NCBI GenBank assembly: GCA_037045355.1
Contig: JBAOHO010000009.1
Span: 124,001-188,000 of the forward strand
Length of the DNA stretch: 64,000 bases
Direction: 5' to 3'
Source of the DNA: Candidatus Nanopelagicales bacterium
GTDB taxonomy: Bacteria > Actinomycetota > Actinomycetes > S36-B12 > GCA-2699445
The translations under genes were made by a program, and so were the position numbers. Below are positions 42,042 to 50,707 of the stretch, in pieces (the first letter of the stretch is position 1; each line of letters opens with the position of its first letter). The notes under the pieces were generated by a model. That model had not been told where the DNA came from and did no database searches. It saw nothing but the letters and a program-made list of their open reading frames with translations.

Positions 42042-42665
42042 GTGGCTGTCAAGATCAAGTTGAAGCGGATCGGAAAGACCCGCGTCCCGCAGTACCGCAT
42101 CGTCATCGCCGATGCCCGCACCGCCCGTGGCGGTCGCGCCATCGAGGAACTGGGCATCTACCAGCCCAAGCAGAACCCGAGTCTGATCAGAGTCGACTCC
42201 GAGCGGGTGCAGTACTGGTTGTCGGTCGGCGCCCAGCCCACCGAGCCCGTCATGGCCATCCTCAAGGTCACCGGCGACTGGCAGAAGTTCAAGGGTGAGC
42301 CCGGCGCCGAGGGGACCCTCCAGGTCGCCGAACCCAAGGTGGATCGCAAGGCGGTCTTCGCCGCCGCCGCCGCTGAGGCAGTCGGTGAGAAGGACCGACT
42401 GGACGAGGTCAAGTCGCGCGCCGCGGCCAAGGCGGCCGAGGCCCGCGAGGCCGCGAAGGGTGACCAGTCCGAGGCATCTGACGACGCTGCGGCCGCAGCG
42501 TCGGACGCCGGGGATGCTGCCGCCGAGACCTCGGCTGCACCCGAGAGTTCCTCGGCCACCGAAGACTCCTCGGCTGCCGTGGCGTCCGCGGCCGCCGAAG
42601 AGTCCCAATCAGAGCAGCAGCCTGAGGCAGCCGCGACCCCGGCGTCGTCGGACGAGGCGAGCTGA
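42042..42665 (+). CDS. rpsP: 30S ribosomal protein S16 with acidic tail
   Basis: This is a 207-residue protein; GTG 42042 follows ACAGGAG. Residues 1-85 are the S16 core (MAVKIKLKRIGKTRVPQYRI, TARGGRAIEELGIYQP, RVQYWLSVGAQPTEPV). Residues beyond about 110 form a long low-complexity tail of Ala, Ser, Glu and Asp (AKAAEAREAAKGDQSEASDD and Ser/Ala/Glu runs to the end), roughly 90 residues. Acidic Ala-rich tails occur in several actinobacterial r-proteins, but the length is notable. It is cotranscribed with the KH protein, rimM and trmD, with gaps of one or two bases. Confidence 0.96.
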   Translation: MAVKIKLKRIGKTRVPQYRIVIADARTARGGRAIEELGIYQPKQNPSLIRVDSERVQYWLSVGAQPTEPVMAILKVTGDWQKFKGEPGAEGTLQVAEPKVDRKAVFAAAAAEAVGEKDRLDEVKSRAAAKAAEAREAAKGDQSEASDDAAAAASDAGDAAAETSAAPESSSATEDSSAAVASAAAEESQSEQQPEAAATPASSDEAS

Positions 42666-42666
42666 C

Positions 42667-42906
42667 ATGCTCGCCGAGGCGCTTGAGCACCTGGTCCGGG
42701 GCATCGTCGACAATCCGGACGATGTCTCCGTCAAGGAACGCACGCATCGTCGCGGCATGACCTTGAAGGTGCGAGTGCATCCTGGCGACATGGGTCGGGT
42801 CATCGGCAAAGCCGGGCGCACCGCGACCGCCCTGCGGACCGTGGTCTCGTCGCTCGCGGGTCGCGATGGAGTTCGCATCGACTTCGTGGATACCACCGAG
42901 CACTGA
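42667..42906 (+). CDS. KH-domain RNA-binding protein (KhpA/YlqC)
   Basis: This is a 79-residue protein one base after rpsP. It has a single KH type II domain: LEHLVRGIVDNPDDVSVKER, then the nucleic-acid-binding loop GRVIGKAGRTATALRTVVSS with GKAG as the GxxG, and an acidic end. It occupies the standard place between rpsP and rimM. KhpA-type proteins bind structured RNAs and may pair with KhpB to regulate mRNA. Confidence 0.92.
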   Translation: MLAEALEHLVRGIVDNPDDVSVKERTHRRGMTLKVRVHPGDMGRVIGKAGRTATALRTVVSSLAGRDGVRIDFVDTTEH

Positions 42907-42907
42907 C

Positions 42908-43426
42908 GTGTGGGTGCGCGTTGCGCGGATCGGTAAGCCGTTCGGCGTGAGAGGGCAGGTCACGGTCCAGGTCTTCACCGACGAACCCGACGCGCGGTTC
43001 ACCACGGGCGTCGAGTTGGCCCGTTCCGACGCCGGTGCCGATCCCGTGACGGTGCTGTCCGCGCAGTGCATGGGCACGCGGTGGGTGCTCTCCTTCGTCG
43101 GCATCGACGACCGCAACGCCGCGGAGGAGCTGCGCGGAACCGAACTCTTCGCACCGGCCGTGACTGCCGCCGGCGAGGACGAGTGGTTCGACTGGCAGCT
43201 CCTCGATCAGCCCTGCGTCGATCCGACCGGATCAGAGCTCGGTCGAGTCGTGGCGGTCGAACATCTTCCTGCACACGACCTGCTCGTGGTCCGCACGCGG
43301 ACGGGCCAGGACGTTCGCGTGCCGTTCGTGAGCGCCATAGTGCCGCAGGTAACCGGTCGGGCTGTGGTCATCGATCCGCCTGACGGGTTGTTCGCAGCTG
43401 AAGGCGCCGACGGTGGGATCGACTGA
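42908..43426 (+). CDS. rimM: 16S rRNA processing protein RimM
   Basis: This is a 172-residue protein from GTG 42908, one base after the KH gene. The N-terminal barrel reads VRVARIGKPFGVRGQVTVQV with FTDEPDARF; the PRC-barrel follows in WFDWQLLDQPCVDPTGSELG, AHDLLVVRTRTGQDVRVPFV. It binds S19 and helps assemble the head of the 30S subunit. Its genomic place between the KH protein and trmD is universal. Confidence 0.95.
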   Translation: MWVRVARIGKPFGVRGQVTVQVFTDEPDARFTTGVELARSDAGADPVTVLSAQCMGTRWVLSFVGIDDRNAAEELRGTELFAPAVTAAGEDEWFDWQLLDQPCVDPTGSELGRVVAVEHLPAHDLLVVRTRTGQDVRVPFVSAIVPQVTGRAVVIDPPDGLFAAEGADGGID

Positions 43427-43428
43427 TC

Positions 43429-44136
43429 GTGCGCATCGACATCGTCAGCATCTTCCCTGAGTACCTGGCGCCGTTGCGACTGTCGCTCGTCGGTCGGGCG
43501 ATCGAGGGCGGTCTCGTCGATCTCCATGTACACGATTTGCGCTCCACCACCACGGACCGGCATCGCACCGTCGATGACACGCCGTTCGGTGGTGGTCCGG
43601 GAATGGTGATGATGGCCCAGCCCTGGGGTCTCGCGCTCGACCCGCTCGTGACGGACAGGGGCGCGGTCGTTGTTGTCCCGACTCCTTCTGGACGACTCTT
43701 CACGCAGCGCGAGGCGGCGTCGCTCGTAGGCCGCGAACACCTGATCCTCGCCTGTGGCCGGTATGAAGGCATCGACGACCGAGTCTGGCTGCACTACCGA
43801 GATCAGGGGATAGAAGTCCGGGAGTTGTCCATCGGCGATTACGTCCTGGCCGGGGGAGAGGCTGCGGCGTTGGTGATCGTCGAGGCCGTGGTACGCCTGC
43901 TCCCTGGAGTGCTCGGCAACGATGAGTCGGCCGACGACGATTCCTTCGCTCCGGATCGATCGGCGGCGCTCGAAGGCCCCAACTACACGAAGCCACGCGA
44001 ATGGCGAGGGCTGTCCGTTCCGGAGGTGCTGCTCAGTGGCGATCACGCCCGGATCGCAGCTTGGCGCGGGCACCAGTCGTTGCTGCGCACTCGCACGAAC
44101 CGGCCGGATCTGGAGTCGGGTCATCCCGACCAGTGA
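43429..44136 (+). CDS. trmD: tRNA (guanine37-N1)-methyltransferase TrmD
   Basis: This is a 235-residue protein starting at GTG 43429, two bases after rimM. It has MRIDIVSIFPEYLAPLRLSL, DDTPFGGGPGMVM, VVVPTPSGRLFTQ, LILACGRYEGIDDRV and ELSIGDYVLAGGEAAALVIV; the last forms the trefoil knot holding SAM. LSGDHARIAAWRG near the end contacts tRNA. It methylates G37 next to the anticodon to prevent +1 frameshifting. rplS follows after a 177-bp leader. Confidence 0.96.
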   Translation: MRIDIVSIFPEYLAPLRLSLVGRAIEGGLVDLHVHDLRSTTTDRHRTVDDTPFGGGPGMVMMAQPWGLALDPLVTDRGAVVVVPTPSGRLFTQREAASLVGREHLILACGRYEGIDDRVWLHYRDQGIEVRELSIGDYVLAGGEAAALVIVEAVVRLLPGVLGNDESADDDSFAPDRSAALEGPNYTKPREWRGLSVPEVLLSGDHARIAAWRGHQSLLRTRTNRPDLESGHPDQ

Positions 44137-44313
44137 CCGCGCCGGTTGGGCAGACGTGGCTCCGCCCGGGTTTGGCCGCCGGCCTCCCAGTCGGGCATAC
44201 TGCCAAGGACGTGGCCCCAGCCCCGGCCCTGCCACAGGGGAGCCGGATCAGCCCGCCGCGGTCCCATCACCCACAGCGTGGGCGACCTGTGGCGCCTGCA
44301 GAGAGAGTGCAAC

Positions 44314-44664
44314 ATGCGCAAGCTCGATTTCGTCGACGATGTGTCGCTGCGCAGCGACCTCCCCGATTTCCGCCCCGGCGACACCGTCAAGGTGCACGTG
44401 AAGGTCATCGAAGGCACCCGATCACGCATCCAGGTTTTCCAGGGCGTCGTACTCGCCCGCAGCGGTGCCGGCCTGCGCGAGACATTCACCGTGCGCAAGG
44501 TGTCCTTCGGCACCGGAGTCGAGCGCCGCTTCCCCCTGCACTCGCCGATCATCGACAAGATCGAGGTCGTCAGTCGGGGTGACGTTCGGCGCGCGAAGCT
44601 CTACTACCTGCGCGATCGTCGCGGCAAGGCCGCCAAGATCCGGGAGAAGCGCGAAAACGTCTGA
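44314..44664 (+). CDS. rplS: 50S ribosomal protein L19
   Basis: This is a 116-residue protein; ATG 44314 has GAGAGAG upstream. Core sequence includes FRPGDTVKVHVKVIEGTRSR, VFQGVVLARSGAGLRETFTV, GTGVERRFPLHSP and the basic end KLYYLRDRRGKAAKIREK. It lies at the 30S-50S interface. The 177-bp leader after trmD includes the hairpin CCCAC-AGC-GTGGG (from 44273) and possibly its own promoter. A 21-bp direct repeat begins at its stop codon. Confidence 0.96.
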   Translation: MRKLDFVDDVSLRSDLPDFRPGDTVKVHVKVIEGTRSRIQVFQGVVLARSGAGLRETFTVRKVSFGTGVERRFPLHSPIIDKIEVVSRGDVRRAKLYYLRDRRGKAAKIREKRENV

Positions 44665-44702
44665 GCGGCCTGACGGTAGGTCTGATCGGCCGGACGGTAG
44701 GG
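44662..44702. repeat. 21-bp direct repeat between rplS and lepB
   Basis: TGAGCGGCCTGACGGTAGG (44662-44680, beginning with the rplS stop codon) is repeated as TGATCGGCCGGACGGTAGG (44683-44701), 21 bp apart with two mismatches. It lies upstream of the lepB start region. Confidence 0.7.
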
Positions 44703-44736
44703 TCGTCTCGAGGTGACAGCGACGGAGGAACTCCCG

Positions 44737-45438
44737 GTGCCCAGACAGCGTGAGAAGGAGTCCCACAAACTTCCGCTCTGGCTGGAGATGCCGCTGGTCA
44801 TCGTGGTCGCTGTGCTCCTGGCCTTCGCGGTCAAGACCTTTCTCGTCCAGATCTTCTACATCCCCTCGGGATCGATGGAGAACACACTCCTCGTCGGCGA
44901 CCGGGTGGCCGTCAATCGACTCGCCTACCGTCTGGGGGAGCCCGCTCGTGGCGACGTCATCGTCTTTGATGGCGTGGATTCGTTCGTTCCGGCCGACCAG
45001 GCTCCGCCCTCCGAGGGTCCGATCGAAGGTCTCCTGACCGAACTCGGGCGCACAGTCGGTGTTGTTCCCCCGCCCGACACCGTCTTCGTCAAGCGCGTCA
45101 TCGGGGTCGGGGGCGACCGCGTCGTGTGCTGCGACGACAAGGGTCGGATCGAGGTCAACGGGCAGCCCATCGGTGAGCCCTATCTGTACCCGGGTGACAA
45201 GCCCAGCAGTACCCGTTTCGACGTCAAGGTCCCGCAGGGGAAGTTGTGGGTCATGGGCGATCACCGCTCTGCCTCTGCGGACAGCCGCGCGCACATGGGC
45301 GAGCCGGGTGGGGGATTCGTTCCGGTCGATCGTGCTCTGGGCCGCGCATTCGCGGTCATCTGGCCCCAGGCGCAATGGCAGATGCTGTCGACTCCGCCAT
45401 GGGCGGAGAAACTCAACCAGGAGAGTCCCAACTCCTGA
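44737..45438 (+). CDS. lepB: Signal peptidase I
   Basis: GTG 44737 is preferred because GGAGGA lies seven bases upstream; GTG 44713 is in frame but lacks a site. The product is 233 residues. It has one N-terminal membrane segment (MPLVIVVAVLLAFAVKTFLV), the catalytic serine in FYIPSGSMENTLLVGDRV near residue 47, the lysine in TVFVKRVIGVGGDRV near 118 and box E GDHRSASADSRAHMG. It removes signal peptides from exported proteins outside the membrane. Confidence 0.95.
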   Translation: MPRQREKESHKLPLWLEMPLVIVVAVLLAFAVKTFLVQIFYIPSGSMENTLLVGDRVAVNRLAYRLGEPARGDVIVFDGVDSFVPADQAPPSEGPIEGLLTELGRTVGVVPPPDTVFVKRVIGVGGDRVVCCDDKGRIEVNGQPIGEPYLYPGDKPSSTRFDVKVPQGKLWVMGDHRSASADSRAHMGEPGGGFVPVDRALGRAFAVIWPQAQWQMLSTPPWAEKLNQESPNS

Positions 45439-45533
45439 CTTTCCAGAACCTGGATTACTCCTGAGGTTCCTGAACCCGGATTCCTGCGCCACCCTCACCC
45501 GGTTGGCTCCCACCGGAGCGATAGCCTGACCCG

Positions 45534-46250
45534 ATGCGGCCGACGTTGCGCTTCGAGAGGGACCTCTTGCGCCGGGGGCACGCGACCGTCGCAGGAATCG
45601 ACGAAGTGGGCCGCGGTGCCATCGCCGGTCCTGTGGCCGTCGGCGTCGTCGTGATCGACGGCCGTACCCGGACCGCTCCGAAGGGTCTGCGGGATTCGAA
45701 ACTTCTATCGCCCGCGCAAAGGCAGTCGCTCGACCCACGCCTGCGCCGGTGGTCGTTGGAGCACGCGGTCGGAAGCTCCGGTCCCGACGAGATCGACCGC
45801 TGGGGGCTGATCACCGCGCTCCGGCTCGCTGCGTTGCGTGCGCTGGAACAAGTAGGCTCCATCGGCGCGGTCATCCTCGACGGCTCACACGACTGGCTGA
45901 CAGCTCCGGCGCAGTCCGAACTCGACCTTGGACCTGCGATCCCCTGGCCGCGTGTCAGCGTTCCGATCGTTCATCGGGTGGTCAAGGGCGATCGGTCGTG
46001 TTCGACAGTGGCGGCGGCCAGTGTCATCGCCAAGGTCACCAGGGACGCGGAGATGGGCGAACTCGCAGTCCGGGATCGCCGGTACGGCTGGGACGTCAAC
46101 AAGGGCTACAGCACTGCCGACCACAATGCAGCCATCCGTCGGTGGGGGCTGTGCGAGCAGCATCGCAGGTCCTGGACGGTGGCCTCCGCTGCGTCAGTCG
46201 ACCTGTCCGAATTCCACAGCCCACCCTCGCAGACCGTCGTCCCCAGTTGA
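45534..46250 (+). CDS. rnhB: Ribonuclease HII
   Basis: This is a 238-residue protein. AGIDEVGRGAIAGPVAVGVV carries the first catalytic Asp-Glu, and GLRDSKLL the DSK motif. GAVILDGSHDW and VVKGDRSCSTVAAASVIAKV carry the remaining Asp and the conserved Lys/Ser region. It nicks RNA-DNA hybrids and misincorporated ribonucleotides. Its 95-bp leader contains CCAGAACCTGGATT and CCTGAACCCGGATT, another short direct repeat. Confidence 0.95.
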   Translation: MRPTLRFERDLLRRGHATVAGIDEVGRGAIAGPVAVGVVVIDGRTRTAPKGLRDSKLLSPAQRQSLDPRLRRWSLEHAVGSSGPDEIDRWGLITALRLAALRALEQVGSIGAVILDGSHDWLTAPAQSELDLGPAIPWPRVSVPIVHRVVKGDRSCSTVAAASVIAKVTRDAEMGELAVRDRRYGWDVNKGYSTADHNAAIRRWGLCEQHRRSWTVASAASVDLSEFHSPPSQTVVPS

Positions 46251-46295
46251 CGAGCCGCAAGTCGGTGTCGCACCGGCCCACCCCAGCCTGGGCCC

Positions 46296-46655
46296 ATGAC
46301 CTCAACACGGCAACGACTGGGCAGGCTCGGCGAAAATCTGGCCTGCCGCCACCTTCGTGATCTCGGCTTCCTGATCCTCGACCGCAACTGGCGGTGCAGA
46401 GACGGCGAGATCGACGTCGTCGCGCTCGATTCCGGGCAGGTCGTCATCTGTGAGGTCCGCACCCGACACGGCACGACAGCGGGCACACCCGCCGAATCCA
46501 TCACGCGCAGCAAGATCAGGCGGTTGCGCAAACTGGCCTGGCAGTGGCTGCAGCATCGGGGGGCCAAGACCTCTTGGGTCCGGATCGATGTCATCGGGAT
46601 CCAGATCGATGACCTCGGCCGGCACGAGATCACACACATACGTGGAGTCGAGTGA
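46296..46655 (+). CDS. UPF0102 (YraN) nuclease-like protein
   Basis: This is a 119-residue protein. LGRLGENLACRHLRDLGFLI begins the family; the PD-(D/E)xK-like core is WRCRDGEIDVVALDSGQVVI followed by CEVRTR. SKIRRLRKLAWQWLQHR closes the fold. YraN proteins belong to a Holliday-junction-resolvase-related fold and commonly sit between rnhB and comM. Cellular role is not settled. Its stop overlaps the comM start. Confidence 0.92.
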   Translation: MTSTRQRLGRLGENLACRHLRDLGFLILDRNWRCRDGEIDVVALDSGQVVICEVRTRHGTTAGTPAESITRSKIRRLRKLAWQWLQHRGAKTSWVRIDVIGIQIDDLGRHEITHIRGVE

Positions 46656-48157
46656 TGGCCCTGGCCTGCTCACACGGAGCAGTCTGCGTTGGCCTGAGCG
46701 GACAGGTGATCGAGGTTCAGGTCCACCTGTCGAACGGCCTCCCGGGGATGACCATTGTCGGGCTGCCGGATACATCGATCAGCGAGTCCCGCGATCGAGT
46801 TCGCTCGGCGGTCGTCAACAGCGGGTTCGAGTGGCCGACCGGACGGATCACCGTAGGGCTGTCTCCGGCTTTCGAACACAAACGTGGATCGGGGCTGGAT
46901 CTTGCTGTCGCGGTGGCGGTGCTGGCGGGCAACGGCGCAGTCAAGCAGGGAAAGGTCGACGGAGCGGTGTTCCTGGGGGAGCTGGGACTGGATGGCTCCG
47001 TACGACCGATCCCCGGGGCGGTCGCGATGGCTCTCGGCATCACCCGCGGGACGGGCGCGGTCGTGTACGCCGGCCCGGACACCGCCGCTCGGATCGCACG
47101 GGTTCCGGGATTACGCGTGGTCCCCGTGGCGTCACTGCGCGAGACCATCGACGTCATCCGCGGCGACCGGGCACCGACACCGGTCACCTCCGGACCTCAC
47201 GTCATCGACGACGGGGGATTCCCCGAACTGTCGGATGTCGTCGGCCAACCACTGGCCTGCCGTGCTTTGGAGGTCGCAGCTGCAGGCGGTCACCATGTAC
47301 TTCTGAGCGGGCCTCCGGGGGTTGGCAAAACCATGTTGGCCCAGAGGCTCCCGGGTCTTCTGCCGCCTCTCACCGACGCGCAGGTGCTGCAGGTCGCCGC
47401 AATTCGAGACGCCATCGATGGGGTGGGAACCGATGCGCTCAGCCGCGTCCCACCGTTCCAGGCGCCCCACCACACAGCGAGCCACATCGCGATGGTGGGC
47501 GGGGCCGTCGGTGGTGCGACCCGCCCCGGTCAGATCACGTTGGCTCACCACGGAGTGCTCTTCCTCGACGAGGCCCCCGAGTTCGCCCGCGCCACGCTGG
47601 AGGTGCTGCGCCAGCCACTTGAAGACGGCTACGTGAGTATCGCGCGGGCCGCGGTGAGTGAGCGGCTGCCGGCCTCTTTCCAACTTGTCCTGGCGGCGAA
47701 TCCCTGTCCGTGCGGTGACGATGCGCACTGCGAGTGCACGGCCGTCGAACGCCGCCGCTACCGCGCCCGGCTCTCCGGGCCCCTACTGGATCGGATCGAC
47801 CTTCGGATTCGACTGGCCCCGCCGCTCGGTACCGTCCCAGGGATGGTCAGTCACGAAGTGCGGGCCAGGGTCAGCGCGGCCCGGGCCCGCGCGCAGGAGC
47901 GGCTCACCCAACACGGGCACAGCCTCAACTCGCGAGTACCCACCGGTCTGCTACACGGCGCCCTGTCTTTGACCCCGCGCGGGCAAGCGGACCTCGACCG
48001 GTTGAGTCGCGAGGCGGGGTGGAGCCGACGTTCGAGTGATCGCCTGATCCGCGTGGCATGGAGCATCAGCGACCTGACAGGCGGCAGTCGTCCGGGCCCT
48101 GAGGAGCTGGCCGAAGCGCTGCTGTTGCGCAACCAGTCGTCGGAACTGATCCGATGA
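46652..48157 (+). CDS. comM: ComM/YifB Mg-chelatase-like AAA+ ATPase
   Basis: This is a 501-residue protein starting four bases before the yraN stop. The N-terminal Lon-like domain (QVHLSNGLPGMTIVGLPDTS, FLGELGLDGSVRPIPGAV) precedes the AAA+ core with Walker A VLLSGPPGVGKTMLAQRLPG near residue 219, FLDEAPEF (Walker B) and the zinc-loop-like NPCPCGDDAHCECT. ComM is a helicase aiding integration of single strands in natural transformation. Its stop overlaps dprA (ATGA). Confidence 0.95.
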   Translation: MMALACSHGAVCVGLSGQVIEVQVHLSNGLPGMTIVGLPDTSISESRDRVRSAVVNSGFEWPTGRITVGLSPAFEHKRGSGLDLAVAVAVLAGNGAVKQGKVDGAVFLGELGLDGSVRPIPGAVAMALGITRGTGAVVYAGPDTAARIARVPGLRVVPVASLRETIDVIRGDRAPTPVTSGPHVIDDGGFPELSDVVGQPLACRALEVAAAGGHHVLLSGPPGVGKTMLAQRLPGLLPPLTDAQVLQVAAIRDAIDGVGTDALSRVPPFQAPHHTASHIAMVGGAVGGATRPGQITLAHHGVLFLDEAPEFARATLEVLRQPLEDGYVSIARAAVSERLPASFQLVLAANPCPCGDDAHCECTAVERRRYRARLSGPLLDRIDLRIRLAPPLGTVPGMVSHEVRARVSAARARAQERLTQHGHSLNSRVPTGLLHGALSLTPRGQADLDRLSREAGWSRRSSDRLIRVAWSISDLTGGSRPGPEELAEALLLRNQSSELIR

Positions 48158-48828
48158 GCACGCTGATACCCGGCTGCCGGTCATGGCCGCGACAACTGGA
48201 TGATCTCGAGCACGAGACGCCCCAACGCCTGTGGGTCACCGGAACCGGCGACCTCAGACTGCTGGCTCTGCGATCAGTTGCGATCGTCGGGGCTCGCACT
48301 GCCACCTCCTACGGCGTCACCGTGGCCGGTACCTTGGCGGCGAGCCTGGCTGAGGCGGGGTGGGTCACTATCTCGGGTGCGGCGTTCGGGATCGACTCGG
48401 CCGCGCACCGCGGGGCGCTGGCCGCGGGTGGCGCGACGATTGCGGTCATGGCCGGTGGCGTGGACGTTCCTGTGCCGATCTCTCATGCCGGGCTGTTGGA
48501 GCGAATCGCCGACACCGGCGCTCTGGTCTCCGATCGGTCGCCGGGTTCCCAGCCGATGAAGGGTTCGTTCCTTGCCCGGAATCGACTGATCGCAGCGTTG
48601 TCTCGCGCAACCATCGTGGTGGAAGCGGGGCACCGATCGGGGGCATTGAACACGGTGCAGTGGGCAGAGTTGCTCGGCCGCCCGGTGTTGGCGGTCCCCG
48701 GTCCGTGCACGTCTGCCATGAGTCGGGGGACCCATTCCTTGATTCGCACCGGTCGCGCGGAGCTGGTGCGCGACGTCGCGGATGTACTGGAGGCGTTGCG
48801 AGCTGATGGCCCGCCGCAGCGGGAATGA
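48154..48828 (+). CDS. dprA: DprA/Smf DNA-processing protein, short form
   Basis: This is a 224-residue protein holding the DprA Rossmann core: SVAIVGARTATSYGVTVAGT, VTISGAAFGIDSAAHRGALA, GSFLARNRLIAALSRATIVV and RPVLAVPGPCTSAMSRGTH. It begins at IPGCRSWPRQLDDLE, so the N-terminal SAM/HhH domain of about 100 residues present in most DprA proteins is missing, as is the C-terminal winged helix. The start is fixed by ATGA overlap with comM. DprA loads RecA on incoming single-stranded DNA. Earlier in-frame sequence belongs to comM, so the gap is genuine, not a start-choice error. Confidence 0.9.
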   Translation: MSTLIPGCRSWPRQLDDLEHETPQRLWVTGTGDLRLLALRSVAIVGARTATSYGVTVAGTLAASLAEAGWVTISGAAFGIDSAAHRGALAAGGATIAVMAGGVDVPVPISHAGLLERIADTGALVSDRSPGSQPMKGSFLARNRLIAALSRATIVVEAGHRSGALNTVQWAELLGRPVLAVPGPCTSAMSRGTHSLIRTGRAELVRDVADVLEALRADGPPQRE

Positions 48829-48926
48829 GCGGGCAGTGCGCCACCTCGAGACAAGCGGTCGTCGAAACGGTTCGCTCGGAAGGCGATTCAAGGCGCCGGA
48901 GACCCGAATCGGGGCACTATGGGCAG

Positions 48927-49832
48927 GTGAGAGACCACGATCGCGACGTGCTGGTTGCGTTCGCGCGTCATCTCGAACTGGAGCTGGGGCGTAGCGCCGC
49001 AACCTGTCGTGCTTACGTTTCCGATATCACCGGACTACTCGATCATGCGGAGTCGATCGGGGTCGAGCTAGGGCAGTTGGACATCCGGCTGCTGCGTAGT
49101 TGGTTGGCCGCGATGAGCGCAGGCGGAGCATCGGTGAGGTCGATGCAGCGGCGCGTGTCGTCCGTGCGTGTCTTCACATCCTGGGCCACTGAAGCCGGCG
49201 TACTGGAGGTCGACCCCGGACTGCGGTTGCAGGCGCCCGCTGCCCCTGCCCGCCTGCCCGGGGTGTTGTCGACGGAGCAGGCGGACGATCTGATGGCGGC
49301 AGCGGAAACGGCTGACGACGATCCAGTGGCAACTGCCTGTGATCGAGCGATGTTCGAACTGCTCTACGCGACCGGTATCCGCGTCTCGGAACTGTGCGGA
49401 CTGGACATCGATGACATCGACTGGAACCGACACACGCTTCGGGTCACGGGCAAAGGCAACAAGCAAAGGACAGTCCCGTTCGGGTCCCCGGCCGCCACAG
49501 CGCTGGACCACTGGCTGCAGGTCGGACGACCGAGTTGGGTCGGCGCGAACTCCGGCTCGGCCGTCTTCCTCGGGCCGCGCGGGCGACGCATCGACCAACG
49601 TCGGGTCCGCGAGCGGCTGCACCGACTTCTGGCCATCATCCCCGGCATGCCGGATCTGAGTCCCCACGCTCTGAGACACTCCGCCGCCACTCATCTACTG
49701 GAAGGTGGTGCCGACCTGCGCACCGTACAAGAACTGCTCGGGCACGCTAGTCTCGCAACAACGCAGATCTACACGCACGTGTCCGTGGAACGGCTGAGGA
49801 CGACCTATGAGCAGGCGCACCCCCGGGCCTGA
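48927..49832 (+). CDS. xerC: Tyrosine recombinase XerC
   Basis: From GTG 48927 this gives 301 residues, the usual XerC length. An ATG at 48825 overlaps the dprA stop but adds a 34-residue Arg-rich lead with no family likeness. The N-terminal SAM-like domain has FARHLELELGRSAATCRAYV. The catalytic domain has ATGIRVSELCGLD (Arg), TGKGNKQRTVPF (Lys), SPHALRHSAATHL (His-Arg), LGHASLATTQIYTHV (His and the nucleophilic Tyr). With XerD it resolves chromosome dimers. The end overlaps whiG by 26 bases. Confidence 0.93.
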   Translation: MRDHDRDVLVAFARHLELELGRSAATCRAYVSDITGLLDHAESIGVELGQLDIRLLRSWLAAMSAGGASVRSMQRRVSSVRVFTSWATEAGVLEVDPGLRLQAPAAPARLPGVLSTEQADDLMAAAETADDDPVATACDRAMFELLYATGIRVSELCGLDIDDIDWNRHTLRVTGKGNKQRTVPFGSPAATALDHWLQVGRPSWVGANSGSAVFLGPRGRRIDQRRVRERLHRLLAIIPGMPDLSPHALRHSAATHLLEGGADLRTVQELLGHASLATTQIYTHVSVERLRTTYEQAHPRA

Positions 49833-50622
49833 GCGACTCGACCCCGGGACAGACGACAACGAGTTGCATCTCGCGGATCTGTGGAAGTCGTACAAGGACA
49901 ATGGCGATCGGGCCACCCGGGAACGGCTGATCCTGCATTACGCACCCCTGGTGAAATACGTCGCCGGCCGCGTGGGGGTGGGTCTACCCGCCAGCGTCGA
50001 CCCGGCCGACCTAGTCAGCAACGGGATGTTCGGCCTGATCGACGCTATCGAGAAGTACCAGCCGGATCGCGCGATCAAGTTCGAGACGTACGCCGTCAGT
50101 CGGATCCGCGGGGCCATCATCGACGAACTGCGCAGTTACGACTGGGTGCCCAGGTCGGTCCGCCAGAAGGCACGAGACGTGGAGGGCGCCTACCACACGC
50201 TGCAACTCGACCTGGGGCGCACTCCGACCGATGAGGAAGTGGCTGAGCGGCTCGGGATCACGGTGAAGGCCCTGCGGCAGATATTCCGGCAGGTGTCCTA
50301 CGTGCACGTCGCGGCCCTCGACGAACTCCTTACTATCGGCGGCGACAAATCGGACCGCGTCAGCCTGGGTGACACGATCGCGGATGACCGCGCAGACGAC
50401 CCGGTCGCACTCCTGGAGGTTGAAGAGAGGAAAGACATCCTGGGGCACGCTGTCTCCGACCTGCCCGAACGGGAGAAGATCGTCATCTCTTTGTACTACT
50501 ACGAGGGAATGACCCTCGCGGAGATCGGCCAGGTTCTCGGCGTCACCGAATCGCGGGCGTGCCAGTTGCACACGAAGGCCGTCATGCAGTTGCGTGCCCA
50601 GCTCTCCCCTGAGGTGGCCTGA
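49807..50622 (+). CDS. whiG: FliA/WhiG-family sigma factor
   Basis: This is a 271-residue sigma-28-type factor. Region 2 has LVKYVAGRVGVGLPASVDPA, DLVSNGMFGLIDAIEKY, KFETYAVSRIRGAIIDELRS and WVPRSVRQKARDVE; region 3 has LGRTPTDEEVAERLGITVKA; region 4 has LPEREKIVISLYYYEGMTLA followed by EIGQVLGVTESRACQLHTKA. In streptomycetes WhiG governs sporulation and in motile bacteria FliA drives flagella; no such genes are here, so its regulon is unknown. The xerC-whiG-peptidase-rpsB order matches Streptomyces. Confidence 0.93.
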   Translation: MSRRTPGPERLDPGTDDNELHLADLWKSYKDNGDRATRERLILHYAPLVKYVAGRVGVGLPASVDPADLVSNGMFGLIDAIEKYQPDRAIKFETYAVSRIRGAIIDELRSYDWVPRSVRQKARDVEGAYHTLQLDLGRTPTDEEVAERLGITVKALRQIFRQVSYVHVAALDELLTIGGDKSDRVSLGDTIADDRADDPVALLEVEERKDILGHAVSDLPEREKIVISLYYYEGMTLAEIGQVLGVTESRACQLHTKAVMQLRAQLSPEVA

Positions 50623-50707
50623 CCGTCCCCAGGGCCGGCGGCGCCTGGCTCATCCCCGGTGCGGATCCGCAGGCGCTCGAGCGCCGCAGCTACAGCACGG
50701 TGTCCCC

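Noticed and set aside
48825..48926. Longer XerC start at the ATGA overlap with dprA
   Set aside because: The added 34 residues are Arg/Ser-rich without family likeness. GTG 48927 gives the standard XerC length, although the overlap keeps the longer form possible.
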